Shown piece by piece: positions 1-5,557 of a DNA stretch of 5,557 bases (the stretch's first letter is position 1; the number at the start of each line of letters is the position of its first letter). The DNA comes from Oscillospiraceae bacterium. GTDB taxonomy: Bacteria > Bacillota_A > Clostridia > Oscillospirales > Ruminococcaceae. Both the position numbers and the translations under genes were made by a program. The stretch covers positions 1 through 5,557 of the forward strand of contig JAFQAF010000159.1 of assembly GCA_017400025.1 (NCBI GenBank). Reading direction: 5' to 3'. The notes beneath the pieces are model-generated. The model was given only the letters and a program-made list of their open reading frames with translations, had not been told where the DNA came from and made no database searches.

Positions 1-3000
1 GGATATCAATACCGCCTTCATAGCTTGCCCAGTCAACGAATACTTCACTGCCGATGGATTTCAGTGTAGATGGCAGGCTTACAGCCTCACATTCGTTGAA
101 ATCTGCCAAGGTATAGCTGCCCAGATGTGTGATGCCTTCTTCAATCACTACGCTTCTGATATCTTCATTAGAAAATTCATACCAAGGCTGGTCACTGTAA
201 TCTTCATAGTCATCCATCGCACCGGAGCCGTGAATAACCAGCTCTTTTGTGCTTGCATTATAGGTCCAGTATGCGTTTTCGCCGCACTGGCCTTCGTATA
301 TATAGTAGTCAAAAACTATATCTGCATCTGTCAGGCGTTCATTGCCCTCGCCGATGGTGATATCTGTCCATTCTTCTTCACTGCCTCTGAAATATACTGT
401 TCCAAGGCTTAAGCATCTGAAGAATGCATTTTCACCTATTGAGGAAAGATTTGCAGGCAGGGTAACAGTTTCAAGGTTTTCACAGCTTACAAATGCGCTG
501 TCGCCTATTGCAGTAACCCTTGAAGGGATTACAATTTCTGTCAGCCCGTCGCAGGCTGCAAAGGCATAGTTGCCTATTGTTTCCAGCTCTTCATCAAGGG
601 TGATTTTTTCAATATCCGAACCCCAGAATGCGCCGTCTGCTATATTCAGAACGTTGCCGTTTACCACATATTCTGTTTTGCCGTAGCCAGGGAATGCCAC
701 CAGTTCAGAATATCCATTTGTATAGATAACGCCGTCTTCTGATACATACCGGCTGTTGTCTTCATCAACTGTGAATTCAGACAGTGACTGCATATATGAA
801 AGGGCGTTTGCGCCGATATATGTAACGGAAGCCGGAATATGCAGTGTTTCCACATTCCACAGACCTTTCAGACCGTAGTCTTCAATGGTTGTCAGTGTGG
901 ATGGCAGATTCAGTTCTGTCACATTTACACATTCCATGGCAAGTGCGCCAATGGAATCCAGGCCTTCCGGCAGTGTGATTTCTGTGATGTTTTCATAGCC
1001 GGCAAAGGAGTGTGCCCCCAGCCTTGTGATGCCTTCGCCGATAACTACCTTTCTGATATTCATCCGGTAGCTCAGCCACGGTGCATCTGTCAGCAGGATG
1101 TTGCCGTCCACATAATCGTTTTCTATCCATTCAAAGTCCGGCATATCTCCGGTGCCGCTTACTGTCAGCACGCCGTCTGCCAGTGCCCAGTTGATTGAGC
1201 CTGTCAGTTCGCCTTCTGCAGGCTCGGAATATTCATAGCCGAATACTATTTCAGCCGCGTCAAGGCCTGTATTGGAGCTGCCGATTTGAATATCATTCCA
1301 CTGCTCTTCTGTGCCCATAAAGTAGATTGTCAGGTCTTCGTGGGAGTTGTCAAACACAAAGTTGTCAATTCTTGTGATTGTTGCAGGAAGAACAACTTTT
1401 TTCAGATTCCAGCAGTTGTTGAATGTTGAATAGTAAAGTCTGTCAATTTCTGCAAGACATACCACTTCTTCAAGAAGAGGCATATTTGAGAATACGTTGG
1501 AAGAGAGTGCCCATACGGACTGTGGGATTTTTACTTTTGTGATGTATTCGTTGTATGCAAATGCATCATCTTCAATCATCCCTGTGCCGGCAGGCACTGC
1601 GTATTCGCCGCTGGTAGTTGGCAATACCATTACCAGCATATTTTCTGCATAAATTACGTTTTCTTTTTTTGTAAAGATTGCTCCGTTCTTTACTTCAAAA
1701 CAAGGGTTGTTTTCGTCCACAGTGATTTCCGCACCGCACAGTGCAAAAGGATATGGGCCAAATTCTTCCACTGAAGCCGGAATTTCTATTTTTTCCAGCC
1801 GGCTGCAGTTCCAGAAGGTTTCCTTGCCGATGGATTTCAGTGTGGATGGCAGGGAAACTGTTTTTGCTGCTGTGTGGTTGAAGAACAGCAGGTCGCCCAG
1901 GTCTGTGATGCCTTCTTCAATCACAATATGTTCAATGTCGTATATATAAGCCCGCCAAGGTGTGTTGTCTGTGCTGAAATCTTCCAGCTGAACTTCACCT
2001 GTACCGCTGATAGTCAGTGTCTGTGTATCTGCATCGTATGACCAGGTGTAGCCTTCAGCCATTTTTGCATACAGTGTCAGCGGACCTGTAACAAGGTCAT
2101 TTTCCATATCCCAAGGGATTGTGCAGTCACTGTCTGTATACCAGCCCTGGATATCTGCACCTGTAGGTGCAGTGGAGCCGCCTACGCCGCCTGTGGAAAG
2201 TGGCTGGTCTGCATAGAATTCCACAGTAATCTGGTCATCACCCATAATAAATGTTACAGGGTATGAAGTTTTTTCAGCTTCACCGCCCTCATAAATTGTG
2301 CCGTCTGCCAGATAAACTGTAGCATTTACCAGAGGGTCGTTGTCACTCTCTGTCACAGCCAGAACTGCTTCCCACTGTTCTGCTGTGCCGTCAAAGGAAA
2401 TCTCTGTCAATGCAGTGCAGTCGCGGAATGCTCTACTGCCGATTTCTACAATTGTGGCAGGCAGGGAAACCTTTTCGATATTGTCGCAGCGTCTGAATGC
2501 AAGGTCATTGATTATTGTAACTCCTAAAGGAATTACAATTTCCTGCAGGTTGTTATATGCAAAAGCATTGTAACGGATAACCTCTGTGCCATCAGGCACA
2601 GTGTATTTTGTGATTTCTTTTGCCTGTGGCACTGCAATCAGCCATGTGCCGTCTTTTGAAAAAACAATGCCGTCCACTGATTTGTATGTCCGGTTGTTTT
2701 CATCCACATTGATTGTTTTCAGGCTTTCACCGTGGCCAAGGCTGGTTGCGTCCAGAAAGCTTACCTTTTCAGGAATATTGAAAGTCTGCAGGCTGGTACT
2801 GCCCCAGAATGCGCTTTCATCAATTATTTCCAGTGTTGAAGGGAACTGTATTTCTGTGCCCCTGAAGCCTGCAAAGGCATCAGGACCAATCCATACAAGG
2901 CCTTCCGGCAGATAAGCTGTCAGCACGGAAAGATAGGCGGAAGTGCCTATACCTGTTATACCGTTTTCAATAATTACATGGTCGATAGTGTCCAGATAGT

Positions 3001-3463
3001 CCATCCATGGCGGATTGTACTCCTGCCATGCATCAGCATAACCTGTACCGCTGATTGTAAGGGTGTTACCCACCAGTTCCCATGTGGCATTTTCGCCGCA
3101 GATACCGGAAGCTATAACATCTTGTGTTTCAGTTTCTTCTTCAGGTGGGGTTGTTTCTGTTTTGGTCTCTGTATTGTCAGAGTCCCCGCCTGCCCCCTCT
3201 TCTTCATCGGGCAGGATTACTCCGCTCTCTGTGTTTTCCAGAGTTTCCACCTGTCCCTCTTCTGTCTGTGGCAGAGTTTCCTCCGGTGCTTCCGGCGGTG
3301 TTTCTGCCTCTGCGTCAGTTTCCTCTGTTTGCGGAACTTCCGGCCGCAGCACAGTTTCCTGCTGTGTGCTGTCTGCCAGTTCGTCCCCTACAGCCAGCGC
3401 AGTGGGTGCGCAGGTTGTAAACATAATGGAGATACTGAGCAATAATGCTATAATTCTTTTCAT
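1..3463 (-). CDS. Secreted BspA-like leucine-rich repeat (LRR_5) surface protein, 3' end outside window
   Basis: Open throughout on the minus strand; 1154 residues are visible and the C-terminus is cut off at base 1. A signal peptide (MKR, then a hydrophobic stretch, then ALA|VG near residue 24) shows export. Residues 25-117 form a Glu/Thr/Pro-rich acidic stalk. LRR_5 units of the form 'EIxLPxxLxxIGxxAFxxC' recur through the rest. Four modules with TISGTG, a PW pair and 'VVIEEGIT' lie near 120-173, 471-523, 755-816 and 1059-1115. VDENN modules lie near 251-279, 580-615 and 897-925. GTEEQW caps lie near 355-385, 713-743 and 1023-1053. Residues 403-467 (GWYTD, then LYAKM) resemble a Listeria-Bacteroides InlB B-repeat. 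The family is associated with adhesion or protein binding at the cell surface; no ligand can be read from the sequence. Any anchor (LPXTG, SLH, dockerin) would be in the missing part. Two ATGs are adjacent (3466 and 3463); 3463 is preferred because AAGGAG lies 5 nt from it and only 2 nt from the other. Confidence 0.93.
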   Translation of the reverse strand, partial: MKRIIALLLSISIMFTTCAPTALAVGDELADSTQQETVLRPEVPQTEETDAEAETPPEAPEETLPQTEEGQVETLENTESGVILPDEEEGAGGDSDNTETKTETTPPEEETETQDVIASGICGENATWELVGNTLTISGTGYADAWQEYNPPWMDYLDTIDHVIIENGITGIGTSAYLSVLTAYLPEGLVWIGPDAFAGFRGTEIQFPSTLEIIDESAFWGSTSLQTFNIPEKVSFLDATSLGHGESLKTINVDENNRTYKSVDGIVFSKDGTWLIAVPQAKEITKYTVPDGTEVIRYNAFAYNNLQEIVIPLGVTIINDLAFRRCDNIEKVSLPATIVEIGSRAFRDCTALTEISFDGTAEQWEAVLAVTESDNDPLVNATVYLADGTIYEGGEAEKTSYPVTFIMGDDQITVEFYADQPLSTGGVGGSTAPTGADIQGWYTDSDCTIPWDMENDLVTGPLTLYAKMAEGYTWSYDADTQTLTISGTGEVQLEDFSTDNTPWRAYIYDIEHIVIEEGITDLGDLLFFNHTAAKTVSLPSTLKSIGKETFWNCSRLEKIEIPASVEEFGPYPFALCGAEITVDENNPCFEVKNGAIFTKKENVIYAENMLVMVLPTTSGEYAVPAGTGMIEDDAFAYNEYITKVKIPQSVWALSSNVFSNMPLLEEVVCLAEIDRLYYSTFNNCWNLKKVVLPATITRIDNFVFDNSHEDLTIYFMGTEEQWNDIQIGSSNTGLDAAEIVFGYEYSEPAEGELTGSINWALADGVLTVSGTGDMPDFEWIENDYVDGNILLTDAPWLSYRMNIRKVVIGEGITRLGAHSFAGYENITEITLPEGLDSIGALAMECVNVTELNLPSTLTTIEDYGLKGLWNVETLHIPASVTYIGANALSYMQSLSEFTVDEDNSRYVSEDGVIYTNGYSELVAFPGYGKTEYVVNGNVLNIADGAFWGSDIEKITLDEELETIGNYAFAACDGLTEIVIPSRVTAIGDSAFVSCENLETVTLPANLSSIGENAFFRCLSLGTVYFRGSEEEWTDITIGEGNERLTDADIVFDYYIYEGQCGENAYWTYNASTKELVIHGSGAMDDYEDYSDQPWYEFSNEDIRSVVIEEGITHLGSYTLADFNECEAVSLPSTLKSIGSEVFVDWASYEGGIDI
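49..148 (-). repeat. DNA-level direct repeat, mate at 1825-1924
   Basis: Two blocks are conserved at exactly the same 1776-bp offset (592 codons). The first is a 19-mer at 49-67 and 1825-1843, continuing with one mismatch through GATGGCAGG. The second is a 21-mer at 128-148 and 1904-1924. They encode the VVIEEGIT and LPSTLKSIG segments of modules 4 and 2. The preserved nucleotide identity points to internal duplication or ongoing recombination. Confidence 0.8.
119..3106 (-). repeat. Four SGTG/PW modules heading the LRR super-repeats
   Basis: Within the LRR gene a module of about 55-60 residues recurs at 3106-2945, 2053-1895, 1201-1016 and 289-119. Each begins with a Trp strand, then a (T/V)(I/V)SGTG or IHGSG turn, a PW pair, and a V(V/I)IxEGIT strand leading into LRR_5 units. 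Copy 3 carries an insertion between the SGTG and PW parts. Copies 2 and 4 are the most alike. Short exact DNA identities remain, for example a 15-mer at 1997-2011 and 3041-3055, in the same reading frame. Confidence 0.85.
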
Positions 3464-3468
3464 CATTT

Positions 3469-3476
3469 CTCCTTCT
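3469..3476 (-). promoter_or_regulatory. Ribosome binding site of the LRR surface protein gene
   Basis: The minus strand reads AGAAGGAG just upstream of a double ATG. The AAGGAG core is 2 nt from the first ATG (3466-3464) and 5 nt from the second (3463-3461), which favours the second. A weaker GGGAG at 3479-3475, 8 nt from the first ATG, keeps that start possible. The difference is a single residue. Confidence 0.8.
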
Positions 3477-3511
3477 CCCACCCCCTACGGGCAGGTTACA
3501 TAGATGCTTTA

Positions 3512-3540
3512 ATTATACCCCTTTTATATATGTTTCACAA
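3512..3540 (-). promoter_or_regulatory. Sigma-A-type promoter of the LRR surface protein gene
   Basis: On the minus strand a -35 box TTGTGA (3540-3535, 4 of 6 matches to TTGACA) is followed after exactly 17 bp by a perfect -10 box TATAAT (3517-3512). Transcription would start near 3505, giving a 5' leader of about 40 nt. The promoter lies beyond the partition operon terminator, so the LRR gene should be its own transcription unit. Two similar 9-mers (TTTCACAAT at 3533-3541 and TTTACACAA at 3543-3551, plus-strand reading) sit one helix turn apart over the -35 box. They could be a regulator site, but this is weak. Confidence 0.82.
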
Positions 3541-3650
3541 TATTTACACAAACAAATTTTATGCCCCGTTTTTGTGCAGATTATCCCCGGCACTGCCCCT
3601 TCTTTCTGTTCAGAATATATGGGCTGATGTCAGCAAACACTCCTGCTTTA

Positions 3651-3700
3651 CGCTATTTTTCTGCATTTTCCGCTATTATCTGACATTTTTCGACATTATT
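3651..3700. repeat. Five degenerate tandem decamers in 10-bp phase
   Basis: Five consecutive 10-mers share ATT at positions 5-7: CGCTATTTTT, CTGCATTTTC, CGCTATTATC, TGACATTTTT and CGACATTATT. A possible sixth unit (CGCCACAGAT, 3701-3710) keeps only the first bases. The 10-bp period puts the T-rich segment on one face of the helix. This would suit either intrinsic curvature or repeated binding by a small dimeric protein such as an RHH factor. The units are imperfect and the region is AT-rich, so chance periodicity is possible. Confidence 0.4.
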
Positions 3701-3737
3701 CGCCACAGATTGGGTTTCCCCTCTCCCCTGCCCTGCT

Positions 3738-3764
3738 TTGCTGTAAAAATTGCTTTTACAGCAA
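3738..3764. repeat. Perfect 11-bp inverted repeat with 5-nt spacer
   Basis: The arms are TTGCTGTAAAA (3738-3748) and TTTTACAGCAA (3754-3764), separated by ATTGC. There is no T-run after the repeat on either strand, so it is not an intrinsic terminator. A perfect palindrome of this size between a partition operon and the next gene suggests a protein-binding site (operator or parS-like) or an RNA hairpin. The repeat is seen directly; its function is inferred. Confidence 0.8.
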
Positions 3765-3799
3765 CGTAATTCCACGGAAAACAGCAGATACAATCCATA

Positions 3800-3839
3800 A
3801 ATAAAAAACAAAACCCGGTCGGCTGACCGGGTCTTTTTT
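3800..3839 (-). terminator. Rho-independent terminator of the partition operon, possibly bidirectional
   Basis: An 8-bp stem ACCCGGTC (3813-3820) and GACCGGGT (3825-3832) closes a GGCT tetraloop. On the minus strand it is followed by TTTTGTTTTTTATTTAT, ending transcription about 55 bp past the RHH gene stop. On the plus strand the stem is followed by C and six Ts (3834-3839), so it could also stop any opposing transcript. Confidence 0.9.
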
Positions 3840-3887
3840 CATTTCAGCAGCTGTATAAAGCGCTTTCTGTGGCGATTTCCGTTGCTG

Positions 3888-4244
3888 CTATATATTTTCG
3901 TCCATCCATTTTGTCACAAGGTCACGGATTACAAAGGTGGGAGTCATGTCCCTGTCCACATTTTCCACCAGGTTCCGGCTGATAAGGGCGATTTTTTCAT
4001 AGGTGGCGTCGGAAAGGTACACCGAGGTCTGCTTTGCCTTTGTGCTGCCCGGGCCTCTTTTCAGCTGGAAGGTCATGTTTTCGTCATAGATTTCATATTT
4101 TTCCGGCCGCGGGGTGATTTCCTCCAGTATATTTGAGAGAAATGTGGCAGGCAGCCAGCCCCTTTTTTCGGCGGTTTCGGTTATCTGCCGGGCGGCGGCC
4201 GGGTGCAGGCGCACCACATAGCGTTTTCTACTCTGTCTGGCCAT
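3888..4244 (-). CDS. Small DNA-binding protein with two predicted ribbon-helix-helix units, partition operon
   Basis: The product has 118 aa. The ATG at 4244 is chosen because GGAGG lies 6 nt upstream; an earlier in-frame ATG at 4298 would overlap parB by 71 bp. Residues 8-44 read as a strand (YVVRLHP), a helix (AAARQITETAEKRG), a short turn and a second helix (ATFLSNILEEIT). Residues 71-117 repeat this pattern: QTSVYLSD, a longer first helix, then TPTFVIRDLVTKWMDE. Both match the RHH (MetJ/Arc/CopG-like) layout, joined by a linker of about 26 residues. RHH proteins normally dimerise, so a tandem chain might fold as an internal pseudo-dimer or bridge two sites. The gene is the last of the operon and overlaps parB by 17 bp, which fits a centromere-binding or autoregulatory role in partition. 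No specific family was recognised. The N-terminal unit is less certain than the C-terminal one. Confidence 0.85.
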   Translation of the reverse strand: MARQSRKRYVVRLHPAAARQITETAEKRGWLPATFLSNILEEITPRPEKYEIYDENMTFQLKRGPGSTKAKQTSVYLSDATYEKIALISRNLVENVDRDMTPTFVIRDLVTKWMDENI

Positions 4245-5379
4245 CGTCAGCCTCCAGCAGTCTGTAAAGGGACTGCAGTTCTTCAATAAGTGCGGCAATC
4301 CTGCCGGAAATTTTCAGCCCTTCCTCCTCTGCGGCGGCGTCAAAGCGGCGGATGTTTGCCACGGCTTTCTGTGTGGAAAGACGGGCAATTTTGCCTGCGA
4401 TGGCATCGCAGTCTGCCAGCAGCATATCCCTCTGTGCCTTTCTCACCGGCGGTTTTGCAGGTGCTTTGCCGGCTGAATTCATTTCCCGGACTGTTTTTCT
4501 CACCTCTGCGGCGGTTTTTTCCAATCGCTCTGCCACCTTTTTGTCCGCTTTCTCCTCTGTGGCCTCAAAAAAGCCTTTTACAGCCTTTTTCACCTCTTCA
4601 GAATAATCACTGCTTTTCCGGGCACAGGCCTCTTTAAGGCTGTTTACACTGTCGCTGACAAGCTTCTGCTGCAGCTGGCTCAGCTTTGCAAAGCCGAGGG
4701 CCTGCTTTTTGTTGATTTCGTTGCTGTCAAGAAGGTTTTTCAGCTCTGCACGGAGGCTGTCTTCAATTATAAAGTTGGAATTCACTGTTGTAAGGCCCAC
4801 AGGGCTCATATCCACAATGATTTCCCTTACCTGCTCTTCTGTAAGGCCGTATTCCGCCATAACGTTTTCACGGTAGCGCACCATTGCTTTTCTTGTGGCG
4901 GCTTCGTCCCCTGCGCCGCCTCTGGTCTGAAGGTTTGCGGCGTCCAGCATAATCATTTCCCGTCGGTCTGAAAGGCCTTTCACCACGCGGCAGTTCACCG
5001 TCCGGAATCTGCCCGGGTCTGCGGCTTCGCCCCTCTGTGCCTTTTCCACTTCCCTTTCGGTCAGCATTCTGATGGCGCGCAGGCGGCGTTCGCCGGAGAT
5101 AAGCAGGTAGTAAGTGCTGCCGTTTTCCTCTTTTTCAGACACAACAAGATTGTGCAGCAGCCCCTGGCGGGAAATATCCTCTGCAAGGGAGCGGATGCTG
5201 TCCTCATTGTCCCTGTCGCGGTAATCGTTGGCAGGGTTTATTCTTATCTTTGAAACAGCAACGGTTTCCACCTGCCCCACATCATCTATTTTCTGTGTAA
5301 AGTTTCTGATTGTTTCCTCTGTAAAAGCCGCCGGCTTTGTTTTCTTGGCCCGGCTGGCCAGTTTGTTCAGTTTGCTCAT
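4228..5379 (-). CDS. parB: ParB/Spo0J-family partition protein
   Basis: The product has 383 aa. ParB proteins bind centromere-like parS DNA, slide along it as CTP-gated clamps, and are moved by ParA to segregate plasmids or chromosomes. Residues 40-106 match the ParB/Srx N-terminal fold: a VSKIRINPANDYR entry strand, the 'SLAEDISRQGLLHNLVV' box and the GERRLRA motif (96-102), which in the family binds nucleotide. An NLQ motif at 149-151 with a following EA corresponds to the family's third box (N-x-QR type). Residues 178-235 (YGLTEEQV onward, ending in a KKQALGFAKLS-like segment) align in layout with the helix-turn-helix domain, but the recognition region is quite unlike Spo0J. Residues 258-383 are charged, Ala/Lys/Glu-rich and probably coiled-coil, making the protein longer than the typical 280-300 aa Spo0J. 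The N-terminus is Lys-rich, where ParA-stimulating basic residues often lie. The start ATG overlaps the parA stop (ATGA), with only a weak GGGTGA upstream, so translational coupling is likely. Confidence 0.92.
   Translation of the reverse strand: MSKLNKLASRAKKTKPAAFTEETIRNFTQKIDDVGQVETVAVSKIRINPANDYRDRDNEDSIRSLAEDISRQGLLHNLVVSEKEENGSTYYLLISGERRLRAIRMLTEREVEKAQRGEAADPGRFRTVNCRVVKGLSDRREMIMLDAANLQTRGGAGDEAATRKAMVRYRENVMAEYGLTEEQVREIIVDMSPVGLTTVNSNFIIEDSLRAELKNLLDSNEINKKQALGFAKLSQLQQKLVSDSVNSLKEACARKSSDYSEEVKKAVKGFFEATEEKADKKVAERLEKTAAEVRKTVREMNSAGKAPAKPPVRKAQRDMLLADCDAIAGKIARLSTQKAVANIRRFDAAAEEEGLKISGRIAALIEELQSLYRLLEADDGQTE
4251..4255 (-). promoter_or_regulatory. Ribosome binding site inside the parB 3' end, fixing the RHH gene start
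   Basis: GGAGG on the minus strand lies 6 nt before the ATG at 4244 and within the last codons of parB. The strong site and the 17-bp overlap suggest that the small gene is translated efficiently and may be coupled to parB. Confidence 0.82.
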
Positions 5380-5557
5380 ACTTCACCCATTCTTTCCTTC
5401 ATTTCTTCCCACAGGCTGATATAGTCTGCACAGGGGCGTGCCCTGCGGTTTAAAAGCAGGGCCGGTTTTTTGTAAAGGGAGCTTTCGTTGATAACGTTAC
5501 CCTTGTGGATACAGCTGCGGAACAGTTTGTCCCCGTATGGAATTGCCAGGTCTTCCC
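5376..5557 (-). CDS. parA: ParA-family partition ATPase, C-terminal end only
   Basis: Only the last 59 codons and the TGA stop are in the window; the 5' end lies beyond base 5557. The visible residues run from EDLAIPYGDKLF to MKERMGEV. They carry the typical ParA/Soj C-terminal pattern: a strand with 'I-x-K-x-N-V-I-N-E-S', then KKPALLLNRRARPCADY and a last helix ISLWEEMKERM. This corresponds to 'n..lseA...gkpil.......a..dY..l..E' in the family. The Walker A and B motifs would be upstream and cannot be checked. ParA ATPases form the motor or gradient that moves ParB-bound DNA over the nucleoid. The direct ATGA overlap with parB supports the assignment more strongly than this short piece alone. 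Confidence 0.8.
   Translation of the reverse strand, partial: EDLAIPYGDKLFRSCIHKGNVINESSLYKKPALLLNRRARPCADYISLWEEMKERMGEV

Larger units (their letters stand above)
3467..3887. other. Intergenic region between the partition operon and the LRR gene
   Basis: No credible gene is seen in these 421 bases. Read from right to left, the region holds a short spacer after the RHH gene stop, the operon terminator (about 3800-3839), an 11-bp perfect inverted repeat (3738-3764), a pyrimidine-rich plus-strand stretch (3715-3735), an AT-rich run of degenerate decamers (3651-3700), and the LRR promoter and leader (3540-3467). A plus-strand open frame over 3530-3769 has no Shine-Dalgarno sequence and an unnatural Phe/Leu-rich composition. 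The region is a plausible place for a cis-acting centromere, but no known parS consensus was recognised. Confidence 0.75.

Noticed and set aside
3445..3463. Lipoprotein signal at the Cys in the signal peptide (FTTC)
   Set aside because: The residues before the Cys do not form a lipobox, and a clear ALA|VG signal peptidase I site follows.
2978..3503. Overlapping plus-strand open frames of 98-155 codons opposite the acidic stalk
   Set aside because: They are antisense shadows of the Glu/Thr/Pro-rich coding region, giving Ser/Val/Cys/Phe-rich products without Shine-Dalgarno sequences. The minus strand has a signal peptide and LRR motifs.
3533..3551. Possible Spo0J parS near the LRR promoter (TGTTTCACAA)
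   Set aside because: The first bases TGTTTCAC match half of the Spo0J parS, but the second half (GTGAAACA) is missing, so it is only a half-site by chance or at best a weak site.
3530..3769. Plus-strand open frame of 79 codons in the intergenic region
   Set aside because: It has no ribosome binding site, a Phe/Leu-rich composition with no domain, and it covers the LRR promoter's -35 box and the inverted repeat.
4245..4298. N-terminal extension of the RHH gene from an earlier ATG at 4298
   Set aside because: It would overlap parB by 71 bp and lacks a good ribosome binding site, while the ATG at 4244 has GGAGG 6 nt upstream.
4290..4637. Plus-strand open frames of 84-115 codons opposite parB
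   Set aside because: They are shadows of the Ala/Lys/Glu-rich coiled-coil region of parB; no start signals or recognisable domains.

Overview
The window looks like accessory DNA from a Gram-positive gut-type Clostridia (Oscillospiraceae/Lachnospiraceae-like). This is inferred from strong AGGAG-type ribosome binding sites, a sigma-A-like promoter, moderate GC, and a BspA-like LRR_5 surface protein built from modules common in that group. All supported genes lie on the minus strand, so the window is best read from right to left.

Positions 5557-3888 hold a tightly packed partition operon. It starts with the 3' end of a ParA-type ATPase gene. A ParB-family gene (383 aa) follows, overlapping it by an ATGA junction. 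Next is a small gene overlapping parB by 17 bp. Its 118-aa product reads as two consecutive ribbon-helix-helix (RHH) units in one chain. A GC-rich hairpin flanked by T-runs on both strands (about 3800-3839) ends the operon. The genes usually found beside a chromosomal parAB locus (rsmG, mnmG, rnpA, dnaA) are not visible, and the ParB is longer than a usual Spo0J. A plasmid or integrative/conjugative element is therefore likely but not proven.

Positions 3467-3887 are a non-coding gap of about 420 bp. It holds the operon terminator, a perfect 11-bp inverted repeat, an AT-rich run of degenerate 10-bp repeats, and a clear promoter for the next gene. The inverted repeat and decamer run sit close to genes for two predicted DNA-binding proteins, so they are candidate partition or operator sites. 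That link is inference.

Positions 3463-1 encode the first 1154 residues of a large secreted LRR protein whose 3' end is outside the window. It has a signal peptide, a Glu/Thr/Pro-rich acidic stalk, and super-repeats of about 290-350 residues. Each super-repeat combines an SGTG/PW module, LRR_5 units, a VDENN strand-turn module and a GTEEQW cap. One Listeria-Bacteroides (InlB B-repeat-like) domain is inserted between the first and second super-repeats. The plausible overall picture is a maintained mobile replicon carrying a cell-surface or adhesin-like cargo gene.
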